DNA of 64,000 nucleotides from Parasedimentitalea denitrificans (lineage in GTDB: Bacteria; Pseudomonadota; Alphaproteobacteria; Rhodobacterales; Rhodobacteraceae): the NCBI RefSeq assembly GCF_011813015.1, contig NZ_QHLQ01000001.1, positions 372,001 to 436,000 of the forward strand, given 5' to 3'. Below, one piece after another: positions 24,827 through 34,649 of the stretch (position 1 is its first letter; every line of letters starts with the position of its first letter). The notes under the pieces are model-generated. The model made no database searches, was not told where the DNA came from, and was given only the letters and a program-made list of their open reading frames with translations. The translations under genes and the position numbers were made by a program.

Positions 24827-27259
24827 TCACCCCTTATTGGACGCATGCCCGAAACCAGACAGCACAACATCCACGTCTCGGGGGTAGTCGACGCAAGACA
24901 GAATTTTCTTGCCATGTTCCATCAGAAAACTCTCGGGCACGAATACGGTGTCCTCATCCAAATTCCGGTTGATCCTAAGAGGCGCGGTAAAGCTTTCACC
25001 GGTGGAAAAGAGCGTGACCATCATGCCCTCATATTCTCGGTCAGCCCCCGCCCCCGGGTTCATTTCCACATAGGGACCTTTGTCGAGCGACGACAGAATG
25101 GACGACCGGGTCGCCAGTTTGCCTGATTGGAACTGGTTGTCACCGGTTATCAAGTGACGCCTGCCTTGCGCTGCGCCATTGCCTTGCGAGAGATCATCCT
25201 CTGGCGGCTCTAGGCTGTCTTCTTTAGGCCAAATACAGGTCTGCCCAGCCTCGCTCTGGATGGTTTCCTGATCGAACAGGCCAAACGCCGGGTACTTCGC
25301 TTTTATCCTGTTGCGAACCGAGCCTTCCTCTACCGGTAATGGCCCCTGCCACATGGCGCGGGAAATCAGGTTAAACACCTGCCGCGCCGCAAGCAGATCA
25401 GGCAGCGGCGACCGTACCGGGCGAAGCGTTTGCACCCGGCCTTCATTGTTGGTGTAGGTCCCGCTTTCCTCGCCATAAGACGCCGACGGCAACACAACGT
25501 CTGCTCGTTCAACTGTTTTGTTGAAGTGAGAAGTATGGACCACCAAGAAAGCAGGCCTGTCGGTACTTGGCTCGTTGGGCAGTGGATCGGCGCCAAGGAT
25601 ATAATGCAGCTCAACCGGGTCCTCTGGTTCAGGTAATGGTGTCAGACTGCCCTGCCATCCGGGCGCGACCCCAGACAGGCAACCCATATCCCACAGCCCC
25701 AACTGATTTGGCCTGTCGAACAAAAACTGCAACTCAACTGTTTTCCCTTGCGCACCAAAATGGCCAACAGCCTTTTCAATCCACCTTAGACATTCAGCGG
25801 CCTTTGAGGTGCGCAAAAACTCGGTCCCGATAAGCAGAGTAATGCGTTCTGCACCGTTCAGAATGCCACGGGCCTTGGCGATCATATTGTCAGTTGGTTT
25901 GGGATCGTCACCCAGCGAAGACGCGTCACTGATCAATCGAGACATCAGACTGGCCTCTTTTCCCGGCAACAGACGCAGTTTGGCGGAGGCGATAGCGTCC
26001 AACCCGCTGGGTCTGGACGAGGAAACAATCAGCCGCTTGCCAGAGTCGATCATGGCAGACCGCAGCAGATAACCCGATACCGGGTTCTCTTCGCTTACGT
26101 TTGCACCCAACAGGAAAATGCAGTCCGCCTCTAGCAACGACTGTAAGGGTTTGCGTTGCATGGGGCCGGTCACCAATCGCGCCAAGGCAGCCACGGCTCC
26201 GGGAGCCTGCAAGCCGCTAAACCGGGTGCTAGAATGAATGTCCTGCGATTCAAACACTCGCCGCATCAACTGTTGGAATTTATAGGCCGTTTCGTTGCTC
26301 TGACGTGGAGAAATCTGGCCCTGAATACGGCCATGTCTCTCTTTGATTTCACAGGCCCTAGTGGCGATTAGCTGGATCGCCTCGGGCCAACCAACCGGCT
26401 TCAACACCCCATTTTTGCGGATCATAGGGTGTTCGATCCGCTTGCCGCCATCAATGGCATCAAATCCAAACCTGCCCTTGGCGCACAACAGTTCCTTGTT
26501 CATGCCTGTGTCGGGGTCGCTTTTGACCCGCTTGAACCTGCCATCGGCAAATTCCACTGAAATGGAGCACCCAGAGCCGCACATGCCGCAAATCGTTTCG
26601 GTTTTTTCCAAATCCCAAGGCCGCGCCTTATAGCGGTAGGGAATGCTCATCAGCGCCCCTACGGGGCAAACCTCGATGCAATTACCGCAGTGACTGCAAT
26701 CTTTCAGGCTGTTTCCAACCCCGGTGATTTCGCTGTCCAGCCCTCGTTCAGATGTACCCAGCGCGACGTCGCCGACCACTTCCTCGCAGACGCGCACACA
26801 GCGTTGGCATTGGATACAGCGGTTGGCATTGAACACGATCACTTGGTTCAGTTCGATATCGTCCTGACGAAACACCCGTTTAGGATCGCGTAACCGCGAG
26901 TCGCCTTTGCCGTATCGAAACACCGTATCCTGCAGCTCACATTCGCCGCCCTTGTCGCAAACGGGGCAATCCAGAGGATGATTGGCGAGCAGGATTTCCA
27001 GCATGTCCTGACGCGTTCCTGCCACCTGAGCAGACTGGGTATGGATGACCATGTCAGGCGCGATAACCGTCGCACAGGCAGGTTCCAGTTTGCCGCGCCC
27101 CTCGACCTCGACCAGGCACATACGACACGAGGCCGACAGTGACAGCCTTTCATGAAAGCAAAACGTCGGGATTTTGATCCCAACCGAGCTGGCAGCCGTC
27201 AGGATTGTTGTACCAGGGTCCACCTCTAGTGTCTGGCCGTCCATTGTGCAGGTTACCAT
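24827..27259 (-). CDS. nuoG: NADH-quinone oxidoreductase subunit G (peripheral arm, Fe-S)
   Basis: 810 residues. The N-terminal ferredoxin-like domain has PTFCFHERLSLSASCRMCLV for the 2Fe-2S cluster, then HPLDCPVCDKGGECELQD, RCIQCQRCVRVC and HCGNCIEVCPVGAL for the 4Fe-4S clusters. CGMCGSGC with a later LCAKGRFG gives the extra N7-type cluster found in some bacteria. The rest is the molybdopterin-oxidoreductase-like domain that no longer binds a cofactor. It is the last gene of the complex I operon and accepts electrons from the NuoE-NuoF module. Confidence 0.94.
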   Translation of the reverse strand: MVTCTMDGQTLEVDPGTTILTAASSVGIKIPTFCFHERLSLSASCRMCLVEVEGRGKLEPACATVIAPDMVIHTQSAQVAGTRQDMLEILLANHPLDCPVCDKGGECELQDTVFRYGKGDSRLRDPKRVFRQDDIELNQVIVFNANRCIQCQRCVRVCEEVVGDVALGTSERGLDSEITGVGNSLKDCSHCGNCIEVCPVGALMSIPYRYKARPWDLEKTETICGMCGSGCSISVEFADGRFKRVKSDPDTGMNKELLCAKGRFGFDAIDGGKRIEHPMIRKNGVLKPVGWPEAIQLIATRACEIKERHGRIQGQISPRQSNETAYKFQQLMRRVFESQDIHSSTRFSGLQAPGAVAALARLVTGPMQRKPLQSLLEADCIFLLGANVSEENPVSGYLLRSAMIDSGKRLIVSSSRPSGLDAIASAKLRLLPGKEASLMSRLISDASSLGDDPKPTDNMIAKARGILNGAERITLLIGTEFLRTSKAAECLRWIEKAVGHFGAQGKTVELQFLFDRPNQLGLWDMGCLSGVAPGWQGSLTPLPEPEDPVELHYILGADPLPNEPSTDRPAFLVVHTSHFNKTVERADVVLPSASYGEESGTYTNNEGRVQTLRPVRSPLPDLLAARQVFNLISRAMWQGPLPVEEGSVRNRIKAKYPAFGLFDQETIQSEAGQTCIWPKEDSLEPPEDDLSQGNGAAQGRRHLITGDNQFQSGKLATRSSILSSLDKGPYVEMNPGAGADREYEGMMVTLFSTGESFTAPLRINRNLDEDTVFVPESFLMEHGKKILSCVDYPRDVDVVLSGFGHASNKG

Positions 27260-27273
27260 TGCTGCGGCTCCTT

Positions 27274-28533
27274 TCAGCCAGCCTTTGATTGCGGGATGAT
27301 CAGGGCGTCGAATTCATGGCGAAAATGTTTCAGAGCCGCACCCAACGCCCAAGCGGCCCCGTCGCCTAGCGCACAAAAGGATTTGCCAAAAATCCCACCG
27401 CACAACATTTCCAGCTGTTCCACATCGCCGCGCTGCCCCCGCCCGGCCTCAATCCGGCGCAGGATCTTGGCGGCCCAGGTCAGCCCTTCGCGGCACGGGG
27501 TGCACTTGCCACAGCTTTCATGATTGAAGAATTCGGTCACCCGACGCGCCACCTGTGGGATTGACGCGGTTTCATCCAAACCGATTATCCCGGCGGACCC
27601 CAACATGCTGCCAGCCTCGGCCAGCGAGGCGAAGTCCATCTTGATATCAAATTCGCTGCGCGGAAACATCGGCGCCGAAACCCCTCCGGGAATTCCGGCC
27701 TTGAATTGCCCGGTCAAGGCGCCACCGCCGTAGTCCTCCAGCATTTCACCAAGTGTCCGCCCCATCGGCAGTTCATACACACCCGGCCGTTTCACCTGCC
27801 CGCTAATACAAAACAGTTTCGGCCCCGGAGAATGGTCCGGCCCGATAGAGGCGAACCATTCACCACCGCGACTGAACAGATGTGGCAGGCAGGCCAATGT
27901 TTCTACGTTATTCACCACTGTCGGGCATTCGTACAACCCCGCCACCGCCGGAAACGGAGGCTTCAGCTTGGGCTGACCACGCCGCCCCTCGATGGATTCC
28001 AACAGCGCAGTTTCCTCGCCACAGATATAGGCCCCGGCCCCTTTGTGAATGTGGATTTCCAGCGAGTGCTCACTGTCCAGAATATTGGGCCCAAGATAGC
28101 CCAGCGCGTGGGCCTCATCTATGGCTTGCTGGCAATGTTCGATCGACAACCCATACTCACCGCGAATGTACAGATACGCCGTCCGGCAGCCGATGGCATA
28201 GGCCGCGATTATCATGCCTTCGATCAACTGATGTGGGTCGCGCTCCATCAGAATGCGATCTTTGAAGGTGCCTGGCTCTCCTTCGTCGGCATTGCAGCAC
28301 AGGTAACGGGGCAACGGGCTGTCCTTGGGCACAAAGCTCCACTTTAACCCGGTCGGAAACCCTGCCCCACCGCGACCACGCAGGTTTGCGGATTTCACCT
28401 CTTCGATCACCTCGTCCGGGGCGAAATTGCGCAGCACCGTTCGCAACCCCTGATAGCCGCCCGAGGCCTCGTAGGTTTCAATCCGGTGGGCACTGGGGTT
28501 GTCGATGTTTTTCAGAAGGACCTGCTCGCTCAT
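27274..28533 (-). CDS. nuoF: NADH-quinone oxidoreductase subunit F (NADH/FMN-binding)
   Basis: 419 residues: GRGGAGFPTGLKW (NADH/FMN binding), GAYICGEETALLESIEG and the 4Fe-4S motif ESCGKCTPCREG with the later Cys in GKSFCALGDGAAWALG. It takes hydride from NADH onto FMN and passes single electrons to the Fe-S chain. Length is normal for the family. It overlaps nuoE by four bases and is followed by nuoG after 14 bases. Confidence 0.95.
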   Translation of the reverse strand: MSEQVLLKNIDNPSAHRIETYEASGGYQGLRTVLRNFAPDEVIEEVKSANLRGRGGAGFPTGLKWSFVPKDSPLPRYLCCNADEGEPGTFKDRILMERDPHQLIEGMIIAAYAIGCRTAYLYIRGEYGLSIEHCQQAIDEAHALGYLGPNILDSEHSLEIHIHKGAGAYICGEETALLESIEGRRGQPKLKPPFPAVAGLYECPTVVNNVETLACLPHLFSRGGEWFASIGPDHSPGPKLFCISGQVKRPGVYELPMGRTLGEMLEDYGGGALTGQFKAGIPGGVSAPMFPRSEFDIKMDFASLAEAGSMLGSAGIIGLDETASIPQVARRVTEFFNHESCGKCTPCREGLTWAAKILRRIEAGRGQRGDVEQLEMLCGGIFGKSFCALGDGAAWALGAALKHFRHEFDALIIPQSKAG

Positions 28534-29042
28534 GACATCTCCTCGGCAGGCTGAGCCGCAAACGTGGCCAGCAGCGCATCCAGTTTTTCAACCGTCAGAT
28601 CCCCGTGATACTGCGCATGCGCCATCAAAACCGGAGCCACCTCGCAGGCGCCCAGGCATTCGACTGCTGACAATGTAAAACTGCCATCCGATGTGGTCTC
28701 GCCCGGTTCCACCTCCAGCCGTTGTTGCAGGTGCTGCATCAAAGCCTCGGCCCCGCGCAGCATACAGGGCAGGTTTGTACACAGTCGAATGTGGTGGCGC
28801 CCCATCTTTGACCGATCGTAGAGGCTGTAGAAGCTGGCCACTTCAAACACCCAGATTTCGGGAACGTCCAGCAGCTCGGCAATGGCGCGGTAGGTCAGTT
28901 CATCGACGCTACCATATTCCTGCTGCGCCAAATCCAGCGAGGGCATGATAGCACTGCGGGCCGTGGGATAGCGGGTCATGATCTGCTCAACCCTCTCAGC
29001 AAGGTCGCTCTTGATCTCGTCCAGACTGCGGGTATCGCTCAT
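28530..29042 (-). CDS. nuoE: NADH-quinone oxidoreductase subunit E (2Fe-2S)
   Basis: 170 residues of the thioredoxin-like 24-kDa subunit family. The four cluster ligands are visible as CTNLPC and, further on, CLGAC, in the usual C-x4-C...C-x3-C pattern. The protein forms the NADH-dehydrogenase module with NuoF. It overlaps nuoD upstream and nuoF downstream by four bases each. Confidence 0.94.
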   Translation of the reverse strand: MSDTRSLDEIKSDLAERVEQIMTRYPTARSAIMPSLDLAQQEYGSVDELTYRAIAELLDVPEIWVFEVASFYSLYDRSKMGRHHIRLCTNLPCMLRGAEALMQHLQQRLEVEPGETTSDGSFTLSAVECLGACEVAPVLMAHAQYHGDLTVEKLDALLATFAAQPAEEMS

Positions 29043-30256
29043 TTGTCGACCTCTCCCATTACCGGATCCAGACTGCCCAACATCGCAATCACATCCGCCA
29101 GATATTTGATATTGGTGGTGCGTTCGGTCAGTGACTGAAGATTGACAAAAGACGGCGAGCGTACCTTGAGCCGGAATGGTTTTTCGCTGCCGTCCGAAAT
29201 CAGATAATAGCCCAGCTCTCCCTTTGGAGCCTCTATCGCCGAGTAGAACTCACCCGCCGGAACCTTGAAGCCATTGGCGGACAGGAGAAAGTGGTGGATG
29301 TGGGTCTCCATCGAGTGGGAGAGCAGATCCTTGTCGACCGGAAATGCGATCTTGGGGTCATCAACCAGAACGTCGCCCTTGGGCATCTGACCAATGCACT
29401 GGCGAATGATCCGCAGGCTCTCGCGCATTTCATCCACGCGGCATTTCCAACGGTCATAGCAATCACCGTCTTGGCGAACGATAACATCAAACTCAACCTG
29501 ACCGTAAATCTCATAAGGCTCATCCCGCCGGATGTCCCAGTCGACCCCCGAGGCACGCAGGTTCGGGCCGCTTAGACCCAGCGCGATGGCATCTTCGCCG
29601 GTGATATTACCAATGTTTTCGACACGAGCCAGAAAGATCCGGTTGTTATCCAACAGCGTCTCATAATCAGAAATCCGCGCCGCAAAGATATCGCAGAACT
29701 CCAGTATCCTAGCCTCGGCACCTTCGGGCAGGTCCTCGCGTACCCCGCCGACCCGGCAGAACGAAGTATGCATTCGCACGCCCGTGATCATTTCCATCAG
29801 GTCCATGACCATTTCGCGATCGCGCATAGTATACAGAAGCGAAGTCATCGCCCCCACGTCCATCGGCAGCGCCCCTGTGATCAGCAGATGGCCCGAAATC
29901 CGCGACAGCTCGGCCATGATCACCCGGATATACTGCGCCCGCTCAGGGGCCTCGATCCCCAGCAGCCCCTCAACCGCCAGTGCGTAGCCCAGGTTGTTAG
30001 ACGGTGGGCACAGGTAATCCAGCCGATCCGTCAGGGGGAAGATCTGCGTATAGGTGAAGCTCTCGAACAGCTTTTCCGTGCCCCGATGCAGCAACCCGAT
30101 GTGCGGCTCGACCCGCTCGATGATTTCCCCATCCATCTGCAACAACAGGCGCAGAACACCATGGGTGCTGGGATGCTGAGGGCCAAGGTTCAACAGCACT
30201 TCGCGCGACAGGCCAGTGTCCGTTGTGACCTCGTTGATGACAGTTGCCTCCGTCAT
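29039..30256 (-). CDS. nuoD: NADH-quinone oxidoreductase subunit D (quinone-site)
   Basis: 405 residues of the 49-kDa/NuoD family, with NLGPQHPSTHGVLRLLLQMDGE at the N-terminus and HIGLLHRGTEKLFE, which carries the His of the quinone pocket. NuoC is a separate protein here, unlike the NuoCD fusion of E. coli. The segment FCRVGGVREDLP replaces the more usual RPGGV. It overlaps nuoC and nuoE by four bases. Confidence 0.95.
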   Translation of the reverse strand: MTEATVINEVTTDTGLSREVLLNLGPQHPSTHGVLRLLLQMDGEIIERVEPHIGLLHRGTEKLFESFTYTQIFPLTDRLDYLCPPSNNLGYALAVEGLLGIEAPERAQYIRVIMAELSRISGHLLITGALPMDVGAMTSLLYTMRDREMVMDLMEMITGVRMHTSFCRVGGVREDLPEGAEARILEFCDIFAARISDYETLLDNNRIFLARVENIGNITGEDAIALGLSGPNLRASGVDWDIRRDEPYEIYGQVEFDVIVRQDGDCYDRWKCRVDEMRESLRIIRQCIGQMPKGDVLVDDPKIAFPVDKDLLSHSMETHIHHFLLSANGFKVPAGEFYSAIEAPKGELGYYLISDGSEKPFRLKVRSPSFVNLQSLTERTTNIKYLADVIAMLGSLDPVMGEVDK

Positions 30257-30762
30257 TCGGAGCCCTCGGCCACGGGTTCGACACCCAAGGGATTGTAGTC
30301 ATCCTTGTAGCCGCGCAATGGGAAATCCCGACGCATGGGGTAACCATCAAAACCGTCCCACATATAAATCCGCCGCAAGTCGGGGTGGCCGTCGAAGTGG
30401 ATACCGTACATGTCATAGGCCTCACGCTCGTGCCAATTGGCGGTTGTCCAAACAGGAATAACCGTCGGAGCAATGGCGGGATCGTCCAAGCAGCATTTCA
30501 ACCGAAGCCGCCATTTATGCGTCACGGAAAACAGATGATAGACCAGCATGAAACGCGGTGTTTTAGGAAAGATATCAACCGCGCAGATGTCAGACAGGAA
30601 ATCAAACCTTAGGGACGGATCGTCACGCAACTGGGTACACAGCGCGACCAGATCATCAGGCGGCACCAGCAGGCAAGGCATATCCGCCGCGCCCTGATCT
30701 AGGCTGACCCTTTGATCATAGGGTTGCAGCACCGCAGCCAGAGGCATGTCCCCCGCGACCAT
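30253..30762 (-). CDS. nuoC: NADH-quinone oxidoreductase subunit C
   Basis: 169 residues of the 30-kDa subunit family, recognisable from DICAVDIFPKTPRFMLVYHL and the C-terminal WHEREAYDMYGIHFDGHPDL and DFPLRGYKDDY. It has no cofactor and supports NuoD and NuoI near the quinone site. Its start overlaps the end of nuoB by one base and its end overlaps nuoD by four bases. Confidence 0.94.
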   Translation of the reverse strand: MVAGDMPLAAVLQPYDQRVSLDQGAADMPCLLVPPDDLVALCTQLRDDPSLRFDFLSDICAVDIFPKTPRFMLVYHLFSVTHKWRLRLKCCLDDPAIAPTVIPVWTTANWHEREAYDMYGIHFDGHPDLRRIYMWDGFDGYPMRRDFPLRGYKDDYNPLGVEPVAEGSE

Positions 30763-31271
30763 CAGGAGGGCTCCATCGCGGCGTCATCAGGATGTTGAAC
30801 CCTAAGAACCCGAGTGCCGGTAATCTTTTCCTGTAGCTGCACAAACCCATGCAACAGGGCCTCGGGGCGTGGCGGGCATCCTGCAACGTGGATATCCACC
30901 GGCACAACATGATCAACCCCCTGCACCACGGCGTAGGTGTTATATACCCCACCGGAAATGGCACAGGTCCCCATGGCGATGACATATCGCGGTTCAGCCA
31001 TCTGGTCATACAGGCGGCGCACAATCGGCGCCATTTTCCGCGTCACAGTACCCGCCACAATCATCACATCCGACTGCCGGGGCGACGGGCGAAACACAAC
31101 GCCGAACCGGTCCAGATCATACCGCGCGCACCCAGCCGAAATCATCTCGATCGCGCAGCAAGCAATGCCAAAGGTCTGCGGCCATAGCGACGACTTGCGC
31201 GACCAATTGATGATTGCGTCAGAATTGGTGAAAAACACGTTGTCTTGAAATCGATTGCTCAGGACACCCAT
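30762..31271 (-). CDS. nuoB: NADH-quinone oxidoreductase subunit B (cluster N2)
   Basis: 169 residues. The ligands of the terminal 4Fe-4S cluster N2 are present: the adjacent cysteines in GIACCAIEM, then GTCAISGG and [11 protein letters not shown] start at the ATG at 31271 ([14 protein letters not shown]), because the longer frame from 31382 runs in nuoA and has no family-like sequence. With this start the gene overlaps the end of nuoA by 13 bases. Confidence 0.94.
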   Translation of the reverse strand: MGVLSNRFQDNVFFTNSDAIINWSRKSSLWPQTFGIACCAIEMISAGCARYDLDRFGVVFRPSPRQSDVMIVAGTVTRKMAPIVRRLYDQMAEPRYVIAMGTCAISGGVYNTYAVVQGVDHVVPVDIHVAGCPPRPEALLHGFVQLQEKITGTRVLRVQHPDDAAMEPS

Positions 31272-31621
31272 TCCAGCGCCCCCTTTATCCAGGCATAGGC
31301 AAAGCCGACCAGCAGCAGCACGATGAAGACAAACATCTCGATATAACCAAACAGCCCCATGTCCTGCAGCACCACAGCCCAAGGGAACAGGAACATGGTT
31401 TCAACGTCGAACACCACAAACAGGATGGCGATCACAAAGTACTGCACCTTGAACAATCCAGCCGAGGCCTCGCCCACGTGGTCCACCCCACATTCATAGG
31501 GGCGGTTTTTCTCGGGGTATGGATTATGCGGGCGGATCAGCCGTGACAGCGTCAGAATGAACACCGACAGCGCCACGATCACTGCAACCATCAAAAACAC
31601 CGGTAGGAAGTCTATTGGCAT
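31259..31621 (-). CDS. nuoA: NADH-quinone oxidoreductase subunit A
   Basis: 120 residues, three membrane helices. Family hallmarks are [20 protein letters not shown] and [20 protein letters not shown], the loop and acidic helix close to the quinone channel. It begins 87 bases after nuoN; this is the largest gap within the core operon and I see no clear promoter in it. It is unusual to find nuoA in the middle of the operon, after the antiporter-like genes. Confidence 0.94.
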   Translation of the reverse strand: MPIDFLPVFLMVAVIVALSVFILTLSRLIRPHNPYPEKNRPYECGVDHVGEASAGLFKVQYFVIAILFVVFDVETMFLFPWAVVLQDMGLFGYIEMFVFIVLLLVGFAYAWIKGALEWVS

Positions 31622-31708
31622 GTCATATCCTTATTGGTGTGGCCCTGCTTTTTCCTCAAATCATTGTCACAGGGGTCTTCAGAACAACGTAAATCAAACT
31701 GGGCAATT

Positions 31709-33160
31709 TCAACCCAAACCGGCGCTTGCTGCGGCCTGCGCCACGTCAAGAAACAAGGCAGGAAGAACGCCAGTCATAATGGTACCGATCAGTGTCACCG
31801 CCAGCGCCACACGCAACGACGGCGTCATCAGAACCTCGGCTGGGTGATCCGTTTCATCCATATACATCAACATGATAATGCGCAGGTAGAACCAGGCTGA
31901 CACCGCGCTGAACAGCACCGCGATCACCGCCAGTGTGACTTGGCCAGAGGAAACCAGTGCGGCCAGAACATAGAATTTGGCAAAGAAGCCCCCGGTTGGT
32001 GGGATACCCGCCAGCGACAGCAACAGGACCAGTGTAATCAGCGCCAATCCGGGGTGGCTCTTGGCTAGGCCGCTGAAATCCCAAATCGGCTCTCCACGGT
32101 CCGCGCCTTGGTTCAGCAGGATAATCACCGCAAACAGACCAAGGTTCATCAGCGTAAACACCAACAGATAGAGCATCACGCTGGCCAACCCGTCGCTGCC
32201 ACCCGCCAGCAGGCCCAACAGCAGAAAGCCCCCATGCGCAATCGAGGAATAGGCCAGCATCCGTTTGATATTGGTCTGCACCAAGGCCACCAGACTGCCC
32301 GCAGCCATGGTCAGCACCGCCACAACCACAACACTGTCACGCCAAACCGGATCCAGCGCTGTCAGGTCCTGCATCAGCACGCGCAGAACCACCGCAAAGG
32401 CGGCAACCTTGCCGACGGTGGACATAAAGCCAGTCACGGGCGACGGCGCGCCCTCATAGATGTCGGGCAACCACATGTGAAACGGCACCACGCCGACCTT
32501 GAACAACAACCCAGCAAGCAGAAATAGCGTTGCCAGTATCAACATCGGGTCCTGTGCATCCGCATTGCCCAGCGCCGTGGCCGTTGCGCCCAACTGAGTG
32601 GTTCCGGTCAACCCGTAGAACAGCGACAGGCCGAACAGCAGCAACCCGGACGAAAACGCACCCAAAATGACATACTTCAGCGCCGCCTCGTTTGAGCGGG
32701 TATTGGTGGTCAGGAACCCCACCAGCACATAGATCGACAGGGCCTGTAGCTCGATCCCGATGTAGATGATTAGCAAATCCGTGCCGGACACCATGATCAT
32801 CGCCCCCGACAGGGCAAACAGCAACAACACGTAGTATTCGCCCTTGTCGGTGTTTTCCGCCCTAAGGTAGCCGCCTGACATCAGCACGGTCAGCGCCGTG
32901 CCCAGATACAGTACCAGTTTGAAATAGGTCGAAATTCCGTCGACGACGAACATCCCCTGATAGGCGGACTGCGGCACGTGCCCCAGTGTTGCGCTCATCC
33001 CAGCAGCCAGCGCGATCATCAGCAGACACAGGCCGGCAATCAGCCCACCCTGCCCCGGTCGCGGCACCAGACACAGCATCAACACGACACATGCCCCCAG
33101 GATAACGATGATCTCGGGGCCAGACAGCTGCACAGACATCTTGATTTGGGTTAGATCCAT
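31709..33160 (-). CDS. nuoN: NADH-quinone oxidoreductase subunit N (antiporter-like)
   Basis: 483 residues, about 14 membrane helices. LLIIYIGIELQALSIYVL carries the TM5 glutamate, FKVGVVPFHMWLPDIYEGAP the TM7 lysine, and TVGKVAAFAVVLR the TM8 lysine. It is the antiporter-like subunit closest to the NuoAHJK core. It starts 10 bases after nuoM. Confidence 0.93.
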   Translation of the reverse strand: MDLTQIKMSVQLSGPEIIVILGACVVLMLCLVPRPGQGGLIAGLCLLMIALAAGMSATLGHVPQSAYQGMFVVDGISTYFKLVLYLGTALTVLMSGGYLRAENTDKGEYYVLLLFALSGAMIMVSGTDLLIIYIGIELQALSIYVLVGFLTTNTRSNEAALKYVILGAFSSGLLLFGLSLFYGLTGTTQLGATATALGNADAQDPMLILATLFLLAGLLFKVGVVPFHMWLPDIYEGAPSPVTGFMSTVGKVAAFAVVLRVLMQDLTALDPVWRDSVVVVAVLTMAAGSLVALVQTNIKRMLAYSSIAHGGFLLLGLLAGGSDGLASVMLYLLVFTLMNLGLFAVIILLNQGADRGEPIWDFSGLAKSHPGLALITLVLLLSLAGIPPTGGFFAKFYVLAALVSSGQVTLAVIAVLFSAVSAWFYLRIIMLMYMDETDHPAEVLMTPSLRVALAVTLIGTIMTGVLPALFLDVAQAAASAGLG

Positions 33161-33170
33161 CTTGCCCTCC

Positions 33171-34649
33171 TCATGGTGTCACCACTGGCAGGGACAACTG
33201 GATCATTAGGTGATCAAGTGAAGGCTGTAGAATGGTCAGAAATGGCTTCGGATAGAGCCCGAACCAGACCACAAACAGTATAAGCGGCAGGGTACAGAGC
33301 AGCTCTCGCGGGTTCAGATCCCACAGCGGCGCCTCGGACGGCGCGGCAGTTGGCCCCAGCAACATCTGGCGATAGACGCCCATCAGATAGGCCGCACCGG
33401 TCAGCGCGCCCAGAACCCCGGCGGCCCCGGCCCAGCCGCTAACTCCAAAGGCTGCGGCCAGTACCAGAAGCTCTCCAATAAACCCGTTCAGCCCCGGCAC
33501 CGCCATCGAGGCCAGCAGAAAAGCCGCAAACAATATGCCAAACAGCGGCACCGCCTTGATTAGCCCGCCATAACTCGCGATCTCGCGTGAGTGGGTACGC
33601 TCGTAGATTAGCCCCACACATAGGAACAGCGCACCGGTGGTGATGCCGTGGTTGAACATCTGAATCACCGCGCCGGACAGGCCCATAGTATCAAATGTGA
33701 ACAGGCCCAAAGTGATGAACCCCATGTGGCTGACGCTCGAATAGGCAATCAGCTTTTTGATGTCGCGCTGCACCAGCGCCAAAAAGCCGCCATAGACAAT
33801 CGCCACAGCCGACAGCGCGATCATCATCGGTGCGAAATAATGCGAGGCCTCGGGCAGCATCGGCAGAGAGAACCGCAGGAAGCCATAGGCACCCATTTTC
33901 AGCAATACACCTGCAAGAATGATACTGCCCGCCGTCGGCGCCTGCACATGGGCATCCGGTAGCCAAGTGTGCAGCGGCACCATAGGCACCTTAACCGCAA
34001 AGGCCACCAGAAAGGCCAGAAAGACCCAGACCTGCAAGGTGAACGGATACTCTGCATCCATAAGGGCCAGCACATCAAAGGTTTGCCCGCCGTTGAAATA
34101 CAGCAGCAGAATACCGATCAGAAACAGCAGGCTACCCGCCAACGTATACAAAAAGAACTTGAACGCTGCATAGATCCGATTGTCGCCGCCCCAGATGCCG
34201 ATGATCAGGTACATCGGCACCAACATCGCCTCCCATAGGATGTAGAACAGGATCATATCCAACGCGCAGAACACCCCGACCATCAGGCCTTGCATTGCCA
34301 GCAGGCAGGTCATGAATTCGCGTACCCGAGTGGTGATCGATGTCCAGGACGCCAACACGCAAATCCAGCCCAACAGCGTTGTCAGCAACACGAACCAAAC
34401 GCTGATCCCATCAAGGCCCAAGCGATAGCTGATGCCCAGTGACGGCACCCAGGCATAATGCTCGCCAAACTGCATCGCTGCCGAACTGGCGTCGAAGCCC
34501 ACCAACACCCAAACCGCCAGCAGGAAGTCGGCGAATAGAAACACAAAGGCGAACCAGCGGGCGGTTTGCGCATCCCGCAAAAACGGCACCAACACAGCCC
34601 CAACAGCGGGCAACAGGATCATGAGGCTAAGGAGCGGCACGCCCATCAT
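33171..34649 (-). CDS. nuoM: NADH-quinone oxidoreductase subunit M (antiporter-like)
   Basis: 492 residues, about 14 membrane helices. FYILWEAMLVPMYLIIGIWG carries the TM5 glutamate and FAVKVPMVPLHTWLPDAHVQ the TM7 lysine, the signature of true NuoM; LLKMGAYGFLR gives the TM8 lysine. The start at 34649 (MMGVPLLSLMILLPAV) overlaps the stop of the NuoL-like gene as ATGA; a frame from 34679 would add ten residues inside that gene. Confidence 0.93.
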   Translation of the reverse strand: MMGVPLLSLMILLPAVGAVLVPFLRDAQTARWFAFVFLFADFLLAVWVLVGFDASSAAMQFGEHYAWVPSLGISYRLGLDGISVWFVLLTTLLGWICVLASWTSITTRVREFMTCLLAMQGLMVGVFCALDMILFYILWEAMLVPMYLIIGIWGGDNRIYAAFKFFLYTLAGSLLFLIGILLLYFNGGQTFDVLALMDAEYPFTLQVWVFLAFLVAFAVKVPMVPLHTWLPDAHVQAPTAGSIILAGVLLKMGAYGFLRFSLPMLPEASHYFAPMMIALSAVAIVYGGFLALVQRDIKKLIAYSSVSHMGFITLGLFTFDTMGLSGAVIQMFNHGITTGALFLCVGLIYERTHSREIASYGGLIKAVPLFGILFAAFLLASMAVPGLNGFIGELLVLAAAFGVSGWAGAAGVLGALTGAAYLMGVYRQMLLGPTAAPSEAPLWDLNPRELLCTLPLILFVVWFGLYPKPFLTILQPSLDHLMIQLSLPVVTP